A program made the translations under genes and the position numbers. Shown here one piece after another: positions 18,107-25,850 of a stretch of DNA of 64,000 bases. Position 1 is the first letter of the stretch, and every line of letters begins with the position of its first letter. The notes below the pieces were generated by a model. The model worked only from the letters and a program-made list of their open reading frames with translations, had not been told where the DNA came from and ran no database searches. Source of the DNA: Bacillota bacterium (lineage in GTDB: Bacteria; Bacillota; Clostridia; Monoglobales; Firm-18); the NCBI GenBank assembly GCA_023228885.1, contig JALOAJ010000011.1, positions 6,092-70,091 of the forward strand. The letters are read 5' to 3'.

Positions 18107-18222
18107 CATTGAATAAATATATAAGCAGAAGTTATCCGCAAACACTTCTCACCTTACGGCTTTTATGCTTTAAGAGTTGGTTGAAAAATCAAGACGGATA
18201 GCTTAAGCTATCCGTCTTTTTT
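18107..18222 (+). promoter_or_regulatory. L20-type leader/attenuator of infC-rpmI-rplT
   Basis: The untranslated leader has an early hairpin AGAAGT/ACTTCT (18127-18132 with 18144-18149) whose loop presents TATCCG (18133-18138). That loop is complementary to CGGATA (18195-18200) in the 5' arm of the downstream terminator, so loop-terminator pairing would act as antiterminator. In Firmicutes this operon is controlled by ribosomal protein L20 binding such a leader and causing premature termination; the architecture here fits, but the match to the L20 leader family is my inference. Confidence 0.65.
18191..18222 (+). terminator. Intrinsic terminator inside the infC leader
   Basis: A 28-base perfect palindrome (12-bp stem 18191-18202 with 18207-18218, loop TTAA) followed by T-run to 18222. 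Because it precedes infC in the same transcript it must be a regulated attenuator, or else the end of a short leader RNA. Confidence 0.85.
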
Positions 18223-18279
18223 GCTTATGATGCTGTTTTTATGTATATAAATTTATTATTATTTTGGAGGTGTAATGTT

Positions 18280-18807
18280 ATCAGCAAAGAACTATTGATT
18301 AACGAAAGGATTAACGACAGGGAAGTTCGTCTTATAGGGGAGGACGGCAGCCAATACGGCATTGTTTCGTTAGAAAGAGCAATTGAAGCGGCGGCAGAAA
18401 AAAACCTTGATTTGGTTAAGGTTGCCCCACGGTCTGTTCCGCCCGTTTGCAGGCTTATGGACTATGGAAAATATAAATTCGAGCTTGCAAAAAAGGAAAA
18501 GGAGCAACGAAAAAACCAAAAGGTGATAACCATTAAAGAGGTTAGAATAACGCCTAATATTGATGAGCACGACTTTAACACCAAGCTTGCAAACGCAATA
18601 AGGTTTTTAAAATCCGGCGACAAGGTAAAGGTGACGGTGCGTTTTAGGGGCAGGGAAGTCACTCATTCATCCCTTGGCGTGGCTTTGCTTGAGCGTTTCG
18701 GGCAAAAGGTTATCGAATATGGAACGGTTGAAAACAGACCAAAGCTTGAGGGCAGAAATATGTCTATGTTCATTTCGCCAAACGCCGGTGCGGGGCAACC
18801 CGTTTAG
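18280..18807 (+). CDS. infC: Translation initiation factor IF-3
   Basis: Binds the 30S subunit and checks start-codon selection. N-domain (ISKELLINERINDREVRLIGEDG), Lys-rich linker, C-domain (ITIKEVRITPNIDEHDFNTK, GDKVKVTVRFRGREVTH). About 175 residues, as in the family. No ATG, GTG or TTG fits the conserved N-terminus: after GGAGG (18266-18270) the in-frame codons read TGT AAT GTT ATC AGC AAA. AUC at 18280 (9-base gap) is the likeliest start, in line with the known use of AUU-type starts in infC for autoregulation; GTT at 18277 is the alternative. An ATG at 18275 is out of frame. Confidence 0.95.
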   Translation: MSKELLINERINDREVRLIGEDGSQYGIVSLERAIEAAAEKNLDLVKVAPRSVPPVCRLMDYGKYKFELAKKEKEQRKNQKVITIKEVRITPNIDEHDFNTKLANAIRFLKSGDKVKVTVRFRGREVTHSSLGVALLERFGQKVIEYGTVENRPKLEGRNMSMFISPNAGAGQPV

Positions 18808-18879
18808 CGCAAGGCTTTAATAATAAAATATACCTTGCGCCAGCAAGGATGAGTATCATACGAAAGGGGACCGTCAGCA

Positions 18880-19086
18880 ATGGCAAGCAAAAACAAAATT
18901 AAAACACATAGGGGCGCTGCAAAAAGGTTTGCTCTTACAAAATCGGGCAAAGTTAAAAGAGGTCATGCATACCGCAGCCATATCCTTACAAAAAAAACAA
19001 CTAAGCGCAAAAGGGCGCTCAGAAAACTTGGGTATGTGGCAGATGCCAACGCACCTGCAATTAAAAAGCTCATTCCGTATAAATAA
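18880..19086 (+). CDS. rpmI: 50S ribosomal protein L35
   Basis: 68 residues of the basic L35 family: starts MASKNKIKTHRGAAKRF, with a central Lys/Arg-rich stretch (TKKTTKRKRALRKLG) and ends KKLIPYK. It sits between infC and rplT in the conserved order. Its ATG follows GAAAGGGGA. Confidence 0.97.
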   Translation: MASKNKIKTHRGAAKRFALTKSGKVKRGHAYRSHILTKKTTKRKRALRKLGYVADANAPAIKKLIPYK

Positions 19087-19104
19087 CACAGGAGGTAAAT
19101 TCAA

Positions 19105-19461
19105 ATGGCAAGAATAAAGGGTGCGGTTGTCACCAGAAAAAGACATAAAAAAATATTGAAACTGGCAAAGGGGTTCAGAGGTTCAAGAAACCGTCTTTTT
19201 AAAACAGCAAATGAAGCGGTAATGAAATCGCTTTCTCATGCATATATAGGCAGAAAACTTAAAAAGAGAGATTTTCGTCGTCTTTGGATTGCAAGAATAA
19301 ATGCAGCTACGCGTGAATGCGGAATGAATTATAGCACATTTATGAATGGGCTTAAAAAAGCGGGCATTGAAGTTAACAGAAAAATGCTTTCGGAAATAGC
19401 AATAAATGATTCGGCGGCTTTTATGCAGCTTGTGGAAAAGGCAAAGGCTGCGCAATCATAA
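19105..19461 (+). CDS. rplT: 50S ribosomal protein L20
   Basis: 118 residues, full length. Long basic N-terminal helix (KRHKKILKLAKGFRGSRNRLFKTA) and a globular C-terminal part (ARINAATRECGMNYSTFMNGLKKAGIEVNRKMLSEIA). It nucleates early 50S assembly and is the expected autoregulator of this operon through the leader at 18107-18222. Preceded by AGGAGG. Confidence 0.97.
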   Translation: MARIKGAVVTRKRHKKILKLAKGFRGSRNRLFKTANEAVMKSLSHAYIGRKLKKRDFRRLWIARINAATRECGMNYSTFMNGLKKAGIEVNRKMLSEIAINDSAAFMQLVEKAKAAQS

Positions 19462-19515
19462 TAATTGGCGCTAAATACAATGTTTTGTAATCGGTCAACA
19501 AAAATTCGGTGTGAA

Positions 19516-19647
19516 GCAAGCCGGTTAGCGGCTTGCCCTTATGATTTAAGGTTTGTTTTTCATTGGCGGGCAAACTGTGCCCACAATTGGCATGCAAAAG
19601 CGTTTATGCCGTCTTAATGTGAAAGGCAAGCCTTAAATTTTTTTGTC
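19516..19647 (+). promoter_or_regulatory. Structured RNA element with competing pairings between rplT and the potassium transporter
   Basis: The heptamer GCAAGCC occurs at 19516-19522 and 19626-19632 and both copies are complementary to GGCTTGC at 19530-19536. In addition ATTTAAGG (19544-19551) pairs perfectly with CCTTAAAT (19631-19638), which runs into a 7-T tract (19638-19644). Between them lie the stems GGGCA/TGCCC and GGCAT/ATGCC. These alternatives exclude each other, as in an attenuator or riboswitch. No known riboswitch consensus was recognised. It could also be the 3' untranslated end of the rplT operon. Confidence 0.45.
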
Positions 19648-19673
19648 GGTTTTAAAATGGCATTATATAATAA

Positions 19674-19697
19674 AAAAAGGTAGTTGCTGCCTTTTTG
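19674..19697 (+). terminator. Intrinsic terminator upstream of trkH
   Basis: AAAAAGGTAG pairs with CTGCCTTTTT (19674-19683 with 19687-19696, one G-U pair, 3-base loop), the 3' arm ending in T5. It ends the infC-rpmI-rplT unit or forms the expression platform of the element just upstream. Confidence 0.55.
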
Positions 19698-19811
19698 TTA
19701 TGCTATTTCCAAAATGCCGCTGAATTCATTTGGGCTAAACTACCCGGCCAAGCATAGGAGAGCGGAACCACTATGGTTTTAATCGGAATGGGTATTAAAG
19801 AGGGTGTTTTA

Positions 19812-21170
19812 TTGTTTAAAAAAGCATTTCGTCACATAATACGCTTTTACAAAACACAAGCGATTATAGTAACCTTTTTAGTGCTTATAACATTCGGAGC
19901 AACTTTGCTTAATTTACCGGCGGCGTCTCGAAACGGGCAAAGCATTGGTTTTTTAAATGCATTTTTCACCGCAACATCCGCCACTTGCGTTACCGGTCTT
20001 ATTGTTGTTGACACATATCAGCATTGGACATTGTTTGGGCAAATTGTGATTCTTGTCCTTATACAAATAGGCGGTCTTGGATTTATGACGGTGGCAACAT
20101 TATTTTCACTTTTTTTAAAAAGGACAATATCGCTAAGCGAACGGCTGCTTATAAGCGAGTCGCTAAATTATGATAACATGAGCGGAATAGTACGGCTTGT
20201 AAAGCATATAATGGTTGGCACAGCAGTTGTTGAGCTTTTGGGCGCCGCGTTTTTATCAATTCGGCTTGTTCCGCAGTTTGGCTTTAAAACGGGCGTTTAC
20301 AAATCTGTTTTTCATTCAATTTCGGCATTTTGCAATGCGGGCTTTGATGTCATGGGCATCAATGCGCCTTTTGTAAGCCTCACCAAGTATGTTTTTGACC
20401 CATTGGTTGTGTTTACAATAAGCGCGCTTATAATAATCGGCGGCATAGGTTTTTTTGTGTGGGAAGATATATACAGCTATAGAAAAAAGTTGCGCCTTCA
20501 CACTAAAATAGCCCTCACAATAACATCTGCTTTGTTGGTTGGCGGCACTATTTGTTTTTACTTTTTGGAGGGGGAAAACCCCGGCACATTTTTGGGCATG
20601 ACATGGGCTCAAAAATTTTATGCATCGTTTTTCCAATCAGTTTCGCCTCGAACGGCAGGTTTTAATACTATTGCGCTCAGCAAGCTGACGCCGCCCTCGA
20701 AAATTATTACAATTTTGCTTATGTTTATCGGCGGCTCACCCGGCTCAACCGCCGGGGGGATAAAAACAGTTACTTTCGGTGTTACCGTTTTAACCGCACT
20801 TTCTGTGACAAGAGGTTCGCATCGAGTAAATGTCTTTGGCAGAAGTCTTTCAAATTCCGTGATATACCGCTCCTTTACAATTGTAATGATAGCCATGCTT
20901 GTGGTGATGGTTGGTATTGTGGCGCTTTCAATTACGGAAAACGCATCGCTTTCGGATATTGTATTCGAAGTTTTTTCGGCGTTTGGAACGGTGGGGCTTA
21001 CGCTTGGGTTGACTCCGCATTTGACAAATGCAGGAAAGGCGATTATAATAGTCATTATGTATTTCGGCAGAGTAGGGGTGCTTACCGTTGCGCTTGGTCT
21101 TATGAAGATGATGAACAGCGGCGTGGAGGATAAAATAAAGCATCCGGAAGAAAAGATATTGGTTGGTTGA
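19812..21170 (+). CDS. ktrB: Trk/Ktr potassium uptake membrane subunit (TrkH/KtrB)
   Basis: Membrane pore of a K+ transporter. About 452 residues with some ten hydrophobic segments and the four pore-loop filters of the superfamily: TSATCVTGL, FCNAGFD, PRTAGFNT and FGTVGLT, each with the key Gly. I prefer TTG 19812 (LFKKAFRHIIRFYKTQ) because AGGG lies 7 bases upstream and homologous N-termini begin there; the in-frame ATG at 19773 lies 12 bases after AGGAG and would add 13 residues. Its partner ktrA follows 35 bases later. Confidence 0.93.
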   Translation: MFKKAFRHIIRFYKTQAIIVTFLVLITFGATLLNLPAASRNGQSIGFLNAFFTATSATCVTGLIVVDTYQHWTLFGQIVILVLIQIGGLGFMTVATLFSLFLKRTISLSERLLISESLNYDNMSGIVRLVKHIMVGTAVVELLGAAFLSIRLVPQFGFKTGVYKSVFHSISAFCNAGFDVMGINAPFVSLTKYVFDPLVVFTISALIIIGGIGFFVWEDIYSYRKKLRLHTKIALTITSALLVGGTICFYFLEGENPGTFLGMTWAQKFYASFFQSVSPRTAGFNTIALSKLTPPSKIITILLMFIGGSPGSTAGGIKTVTFGVTVLTALSVTRGSHRVNVFGRSLSNSVIYRSFTIVMIAMLVVMVGIVALSITENASLSDIVFEVFSAFGTVGLTLGLTPHLTNAGKAIIIVIMYFGRVGVLTVALGLMKMMNSGVEDKIKHPEEKILVG

Positions 21171-21205
21171 ACCTGTTTACTTAAAAGAAAGGAAATGCTG
21201 TAAAA

Positions 21206-21859
21206 ATGAAAAGTTTTGCTGTTATAGGCGCAGGGCGTTTTGGCAGAGCCGTTGCAACCACGCTATATAATCTTGGTTGCGAGGTGCTTGTTATCGACAA
21301 AAATGAGCAAGTTGTACAAAACATTGCAGATGACGTAACTCATGCCGTTGCGGTTAAAACGCTTGACGAGGCAACATTAAAATCCCTTGGCATACGAAAC
21401 TTTGATGCCGCTATTGTTGCAATAGGCGACGAGCTTGAATCAAGCATGCTTGTGTCGCTTATGTTAAAGGAATTGGGCGTTAAATATATAATTTCAAAGG
21501 CGCAAGGCGAATTGCACGCAAAGCTGCTTACCAAAATCGGCATTGATAAGGTTATACTTCCCGAGCGGGATATTGGCGAGCGTGTTGCAAATCAGCTTGT
21601 TAACACTAATATTATAGATTTTATTGAATTATCGCCGCAATATAGCATTGCCGAGCTTACGCCTCCGCCGCAATGGGTCGGTAAAACGCTGATTAAGCTT
21701 GACCTTCGCGCAAAGCACAAAATAAATGTTATTGCCATTATAAATAAGGGCGGCGTCAACATCAATCCGGATGCCGAATATATAATAAAAAAGGATGACC
21801 AGCTTGCGGTTGTCGGTTGTATAAACACCATCAATTCGCTTGTTAAAGTAAATTTATGA
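21206..21859 (+). CDS. ktrA: Trk/Ktr potassium uptake regulatory subunit (TrkA/KtrA), RCK domains
   Basis: 217-residue cytoplasmic gating ring subunit for KtrB. N-terminal RCK_N Rossmann fold with GAGRFG (8-13) and the acidic end of strand 2 (VIDKNEQ), which bind nucleotide (ATP/ADP or NAD in the family); C-terminal RCK_C part (about 135-217), a site where c-di-AMP binds in Firmicutes. The TGA stop overlaps the next gene start in ATGA. Single KtrA length, unlike the double TrkA of enterics. Confidence 0.93.
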   Translation: MKSFAVIGAGRFGRAVATTLYNLGCEVLVIDKNEQVVQNIADDVTHAVAVKTLDEATLKSLGIRNFDAAIVAIGDELESSMLVSLMLKELGVKYIISKAQGELHAKLLTKIGIDKVILPERDIGERVANQLVNTNIIDFIELSPQYSIAELTPPPQWVGKTLIKLDLRAKHKINVIAIINKGGVNINPDAEYIIKKDDQLAVVGCINTINSLVKVNL

Positions 21860-22614
21860 GGTATATTTCGTCTAAAGAAAACAAAATATATAAAGAGGCG
21901 AAAAAGCTTTTAAGCCATTTTGGGCGTGCGAAAAGCGGGCTTTTTTTGGCGGAAGGCAAACGCATAACGGATGACGCCATACAAAGCGGAGCGGTAAATC
22001 ATATAATAATAAGCGAAAGCTACACCGGCGAAATTCCGGACATTTTAACATATCGCTTTCCCGATAAGCTTTTTTCGGATATTTCCGACACCAAAAGCTC
22101 TCAGGGCATTGTTGCGGTGTGCAGCGCTCAATCAAAGTCGGCAAGCGATATAAGCGGTAACCTGCTTTTGATATGCGACGGAATATCCGACCCGGGCAAT
22201 TTAGGCACAATGATACGAACGGCGGAATGCGCATACTTTGACGGGGTTGTTTTGCTAAAGGGCTGTGTTGATGCGTACAGCCCCAAAACGGTTCGTTCCA
22301 CTATGGGCAGTATTTTTCGGATTCCGATATACCGTATAGAAACCTATCAGCTTGATATGCTTGCCGATTACGATATTGCGGCTGCAATGCTTGAAGATGC
22401 GAAAAATTTGTTTGATACGGCATTTCAGGAAAAAACTGCAATAATAATAGGAAATGAGGCGCATGGTCTTTCAGCCGAGGTGGTATCGTTTGCAAACAAA
22501 CGGATAAAAATACCTATGCGCAAAGGCGTATCGTCCCTTAATGCCGGTGTGGCGGCAGGCATTATTTTATACGAGGTTTACCGTCAAATAAAGATGGGGG
22601 ATGGTTGTGTGTGA
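21856..22614 (+). CDS. TrmH/SpoU-family RNA 2'-O-ribose methyltransferase
   Basis: SAM-dependent methylase of the SPOUT trefoil-knot class, probably acting on rRNA. The three family motifs are present: NLGTMIRTAE (motif 1, catalytic Arg), IIIGNEAHGLS (motif 2) and IPMRKGVSSLNAGVAAGI (motif 3). An N-terminal substrate-binding part of about 90 residues precedes the catalytic domain, as in RlmB-like proteins. 252 residues. It overlaps ktrA by 4 bases and dprA by 4 bases. The target nucleotide cannot be assigned. Confidence 0.9.
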   Translation: MRYISSKENKIYKEAKKLLSHFGRAKSGLFLAEGKRITDDAIQSGAVNHIIISESYTGEIPDILTYRFPDKLFSDISDTKSSQGIVAVCSAQSKSASDISGNLLLICDGISDPGNLGTMIRTAECAYFDGVVLLKGCVDAYSPKTVRSTMGSIFRIPIYRIETYQLDMLADYDIAAAMLEDAKNLFDTAFQEKTAIIIGNEAHGLSAEVVSFANKRIKIPMRKGVSSLNAGVAAGIILYEVYRQIKMGDGCV

Positions 22615-23723
22615 ATGAGCTTTTGTATCAAATTTGGCTTAGTACGCAAAATAATATATCAACCGTTAAAATTCATCGCTTAAAAAAACATTTTAAAAGT
22701 TTTGAGGCGGTGTATCATGCCGATATGAGCCAGTATTCAAAAGTTGAGGGGATAGGAACCGAGCTTTTAAATAAGGACTTGGATGCCGCACGCGGAATAC
22801 TTGAAGAAAGCGACAAAAACAATATACAAATTATCAGCTATTACGGTGATAAATACCCGAATCGGTTAAAACAAATTGACTTCCCGCCGGCGTTGCTGTA
22901 TGTAAAGGGCACATTGCCGCCGGTAGATGATGTGCTGACGGTTGCGGTGGTTGGAGCAAGGCGGTCAAGCCTATACGGCAACGCATGCGCCGCTGAAATA
23001 TCCCGTCAGCTTGCACATGAAGGGGCGGTTGTTGTAAGCGGTATGGCGCGCGGGATTGACACCGCCGCCCACAAAGGCGCTTTGAAGGCGGACGGCGATA
23101 CAATTGCGGTGCTTGGCTGCGGCGTTGATGTTTGTTACCCGCCCGAGAGCAAAGAACTTAAAAGGATTATTGAAAGCCATGGGGCAACCGTTTCGGAATA
23201 TCCGCCCGGAACAAAGCCTTTTGCCGCCAATTTTCCGGTGCGTAACCGAATAATAAGCGGTTTATCCGTTGCAACGGTGATGGTTGAAGGCAGGGCTACA
23301 AGCGGCTCGTCAATCACGGCAAGGCTTTCGATAGAACAGGGCAGAGAAACTTTTTGCGTTCCGGGCAGAATAGATAACGAACTGAGCGTTGGTCCGCATC
23401 AGCTTATTCGAGACGGAGCCCGCTTGGTAACGAGCGCGAAGGATATTATTATAGACCTTGCCCGTGATTACCCCGAACTGATGGTTGATGTTATGCTTGG
23501 AAATGAAGCGAAAGGGCGCATAGCGGATAAACAGGCGGAAAAACTGCCTCCCGAACAAAAGTTAATAGTCGGGCTTTTAAAGTATGATTTTCCAACGCAT
23601 ATTGACGAAATATGTCACAGCGCGGCAATAGAGCCGGCAGTTGCAAACCAATCGCTGTTAATGCTTGAAATTAACGGTTTTGTAACTTCACTTCCCGGGA
23701 ATCAATACATATTGCGCAAATAA
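22611..23723 (+). CDS. dprA: DNA-processing protein DprA/Smf
   Basis: Binds incoming single-stranded DNA and loads RecA during transformation. Rossmann core with VVGARRSSLYG, SGMARGIDTAAHKGAL, VLGCGVDVCYPPES and TSGSSITARLSIEQGRETFCVPG; an N-terminal HhH/SAM-like part and a C-terminal winged-helix (DFPTHIDEICHSAAIE). GTG 22611 overlaps the previous stop as GTGA; a TTG at 22605 is also in frame. About 370 residues. It sits before topA as in many Firmicutes. No other competence genes are seen here. Confidence 0.94.
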   Translation: MNELLYQIWLSTQNNISTVKIHRLKKHFKSFEAVYHADMSQYSKVEGIGTELLNKDLDAARGILEESDKNNIQIISYYGDKYPNRLKQIDFPPALLYVKGTLPPVDDVLTVAVVGARRSSLYGNACAAEISRQLAHEGAVVVSGMARGIDTAAHKGALKADGDTIAVLGCGVDVCYPPESKELKRIIESHGATVSEYPPGTKPFAANFPVRNRIISGLSVATVMVEGRATSGSSITARLSIEQGRETFCVPGRIDNELSVGPHQLIRDGARLVTSAKDIIIDLARDYPELMVDVMLGNEAKGRIADKQAEKLPPEQKLIVGLLKYDFPTHIDEICHSAAIEPAVANQSLLMLEINGFVTSLPGNQYILRK

Positions 23724-23738
23724 CAAGGAGGAATGGCA

Positions 23739-25820
23739 TTGGCAGATAATCTGGTAATTGTAGAATCGCCTACAAAGGCAAAAACAATAAAAAAATATTT
23801 AGGTAAAAATTATTCTGTTGTGGCATCAATGGGGCATTTGCGGGATTTGCCCAAAAGCAGCTTGGGGGTTGATACAGAGAAGGATTTTGAGCCTAAATAC
23901 ATTACCATAAGAGGCAAAGGCGAGCTTATGGCAAAGCTCAGAAAAGAAGCTAAAAAAGCAAAACGAATTTATCTTGCGACCGACCCCGACCGTGAAGGCG
24001 AGGCAATTTCATGGCATTTGACGCAAGCGCTTGGCATTGGCGAAGGCGACGCAAAAAGGATTAAGTTTAACGAAATAACCAAAACAGCGGTGAAAAACGC
24101 AATAAAAAACCCCGACAAAATAAATTATAATTTAGTGGACGCACAGCAGGCAAGAAGAATTCTTGATAGAATAGTGGGTTATAAAATAAGCCCCTTGCTT
24201 TGGAAAAAGGTAAAAAAAGGGCTTAGCGCCGGCAGGGTTCAATCGGTTGCTACCCGCTTGATTGTTGACCGAGAACGGGAAATAGAGCAGTTTATACCAA
24301 AGGAGTACTGGTCAATTAACGCAATGCTTAATCGTAAAGATGAAAGTAAACCTTTTATCGCCCGCTTTTTTGGCGATGAAAAGGGTAAAATAGAGCTTGA
24401 AAGCGAAACCGAAACAAAAAATGTTTTAAGCCGACTAAAAGGTGCGGAATATAAAGTTAAAACAGTTAAAAAGGGACAAAGAACCAAAAACCCCTCCCCG
24501 CCTTTTATTACAAGCACGCTTCAACAGGAGGCATCGCGAAAGCTTAATTTTTCCGCAATAAAAACAATGCAAGCTGCGCAAAAGCTGTATGAAGGCGTTG
24601 ACATACAAGGCAAAGGAACTATCGGGCTTATAACATATATGAGAACCGATTCGCTGAACATATCAATCGAAGCGCAAAACGAGGTGCGCTCGTATATCAA
24701 GCAGACATACGGCGATGAATACCTGCCCGGCTCGCCAAGGTTTTATAAAAATAAAAGACGGTCGCAGGATGCTCACGAGGCGATACGCCCCACCGATGTA
24801 AGCCTTTCCCCGGATAAGGTTAAGAGCATGCTTGAGCCGGAGCTTTTTAAAATTTATCGGATTATATGGGAACGGTTTGTTGCAAGCCAAATGAACAATG
24901 CCGTTTTTGATACAATAAGCAGCGACATTGCGGCAGGCGGATATATCTTTAAAGCAAGCGGCTCTGTGCTGAAGTTTGACGGCTTTATGAAGCTTTATAT
25001 AGAGGGCAGCGACACAAAAGAAGAAGAAGAGGGTCAAATCCCTCTGCTTTTGAAAAATGAAGTGTTAAGCTTAAAAGAACTGATTGAAAAACAACACTTT
25101 ACCATACCGCCGCCCCGTTATACAGAGGCATCCCTTATAAAGGCGCTGGAGGAGGACGGTATTGGCAGACCAAGCACATACGCTCCGATTATTACCACCA
25201 TTTTATCACGGGGGTATGTGCGGCGTGAAGCAAGAACATTGCACCCCACAGAGCTTGGGACAATAGTTACCGACCTTATGATAGAGCACTTTAATGAAAT
25301 TGTAAATGTAGAATTTACCGCCAACATGGAACAGCAGTTTGACGAAATCGAAGATGGTGACATGGATTGGGTAAGCGTTATACGCAAATTTTACACTCCT
25401 TTTGAGGACAGCCTAAAAAAGGCGGAGGATTTAATCGGCGAAATTGAAATTGCGGATGAAGTGTCGGATGTTCAATGCGAAAAATGCGGTCGCATGATGG
25501 TATATAAAATGGGTCGTTATGGCAAATTCCTTGCATGCCCCGGCTTTCCCGAATGTCGTAACGCAAAGCCGATAGTAAAGGAATTGGGCGTTTTATGCCC
25601 CGAATGCGGAGGTAAAATTCTGGTTAAAAAAAGCAAGAGGGGAAGGAAATATTACGGGTGTGAGCATAACCCAAAATGCGAATTTATGGTATGGGATATG
25701 CCAATAAACAATAAATGCCCGCGGTGCGGCAAAATAATGCTTAAAAAAATCACCGGCGGGAAAGAAAAAATATATTGTATCGATAACAAGCAATGCGGTT
25801 ATGTGCAACCGGAACAATAA
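23739..25820 (+). CDS. topA: DNA topoisomerase I (type IA)
   Basis: Relaxes negative supercoils. N-terminal Toprim (IVESPTKAKTIKKYLG, TDPDREGEAISWHL), catalytic Tyr300 in ITYMRTDS, and RPSTYAPIITTILSRGYV in the core. Three C-terminal Cys4 zinc ribbons follow (CEKCGRMM, CPECGGKI and CPRCGKIM modules). About 693 residues. TTG 23739 has AAGGAGG 7-8 bases upstream, whereas the ATG at 23733 almost touches it, so the TTG is preferred. Confidence 0.96.
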   Translation: MADNLVIVESPTKAKTIKKYLGKNYSVVASMGHLRDLPKSSLGVDTEKDFEPKYITIRGKGELMAKLRKEAKKAKRIYLATDPDREGEAISWHLTQALGIGEGDAKRIKFNEITKTAVKNAIKNPDKINYNLVDAQQARRILDRIVGYKISPLLWKKVKKGLSAGRVQSVATRLIVDREREIEQFIPKEYWSINAMLNRKDESKPFIARFFGDEKGKIELESETETKNVLSRLKGAEYKVKTVKKGQRTKNPSPPFITSTLQQEASRKLNFSAIKTMQAAQKLYEGVDIQGKGTIGLITYMRTDSLNISIEAQNEVRSYIKQTYGDEYLPGSPRFYKNKRRSQDAHEAIRPTDVSLSPDKVKSMLEPELFKIYRIIWERFVASQMNNAVFDTISSDIAAGGYIFKASGSVLKFDGFMKLYIEGSDTKEEEEGQIPLLLKNEVLSLKELIEKQHFTIPPPRYTEASLIKALEEDGIGRPSTYAPIITTILSRGYVRREARTLHPTELGTIVTDLMIEHFNEIVNVEFTANMEQQFDEIEDGDMDWVSVIRKFYTPFEDSLKKAEDLIGEIEIADEVSDVQCEKCGRMMVYKMGRYGKFLACPGFPECRNAKPIVKELGVLCPECGGKILVKKSKRGRKYYGCEHNPKCEFMVWDMPINNKCPRCGKIMLKKITGGKEKIYCIDNKQCGYVQPEQ

Positions 25821-25850
25821 ATTTGTTTGAATAATAAGGAGTGAGTGCCT

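Noticed and set aside
19756..19820. A stretch (GGAACC, then TTTTAATC) that recalls the c-di-AMP (ydaO) riboswitch upstream of ktrB
   Set aside because: The later conserved block with GACAGCTAAC and the closing stem are missing, and the segment runs into the probable start of ktrB. Too little matches to call the family.
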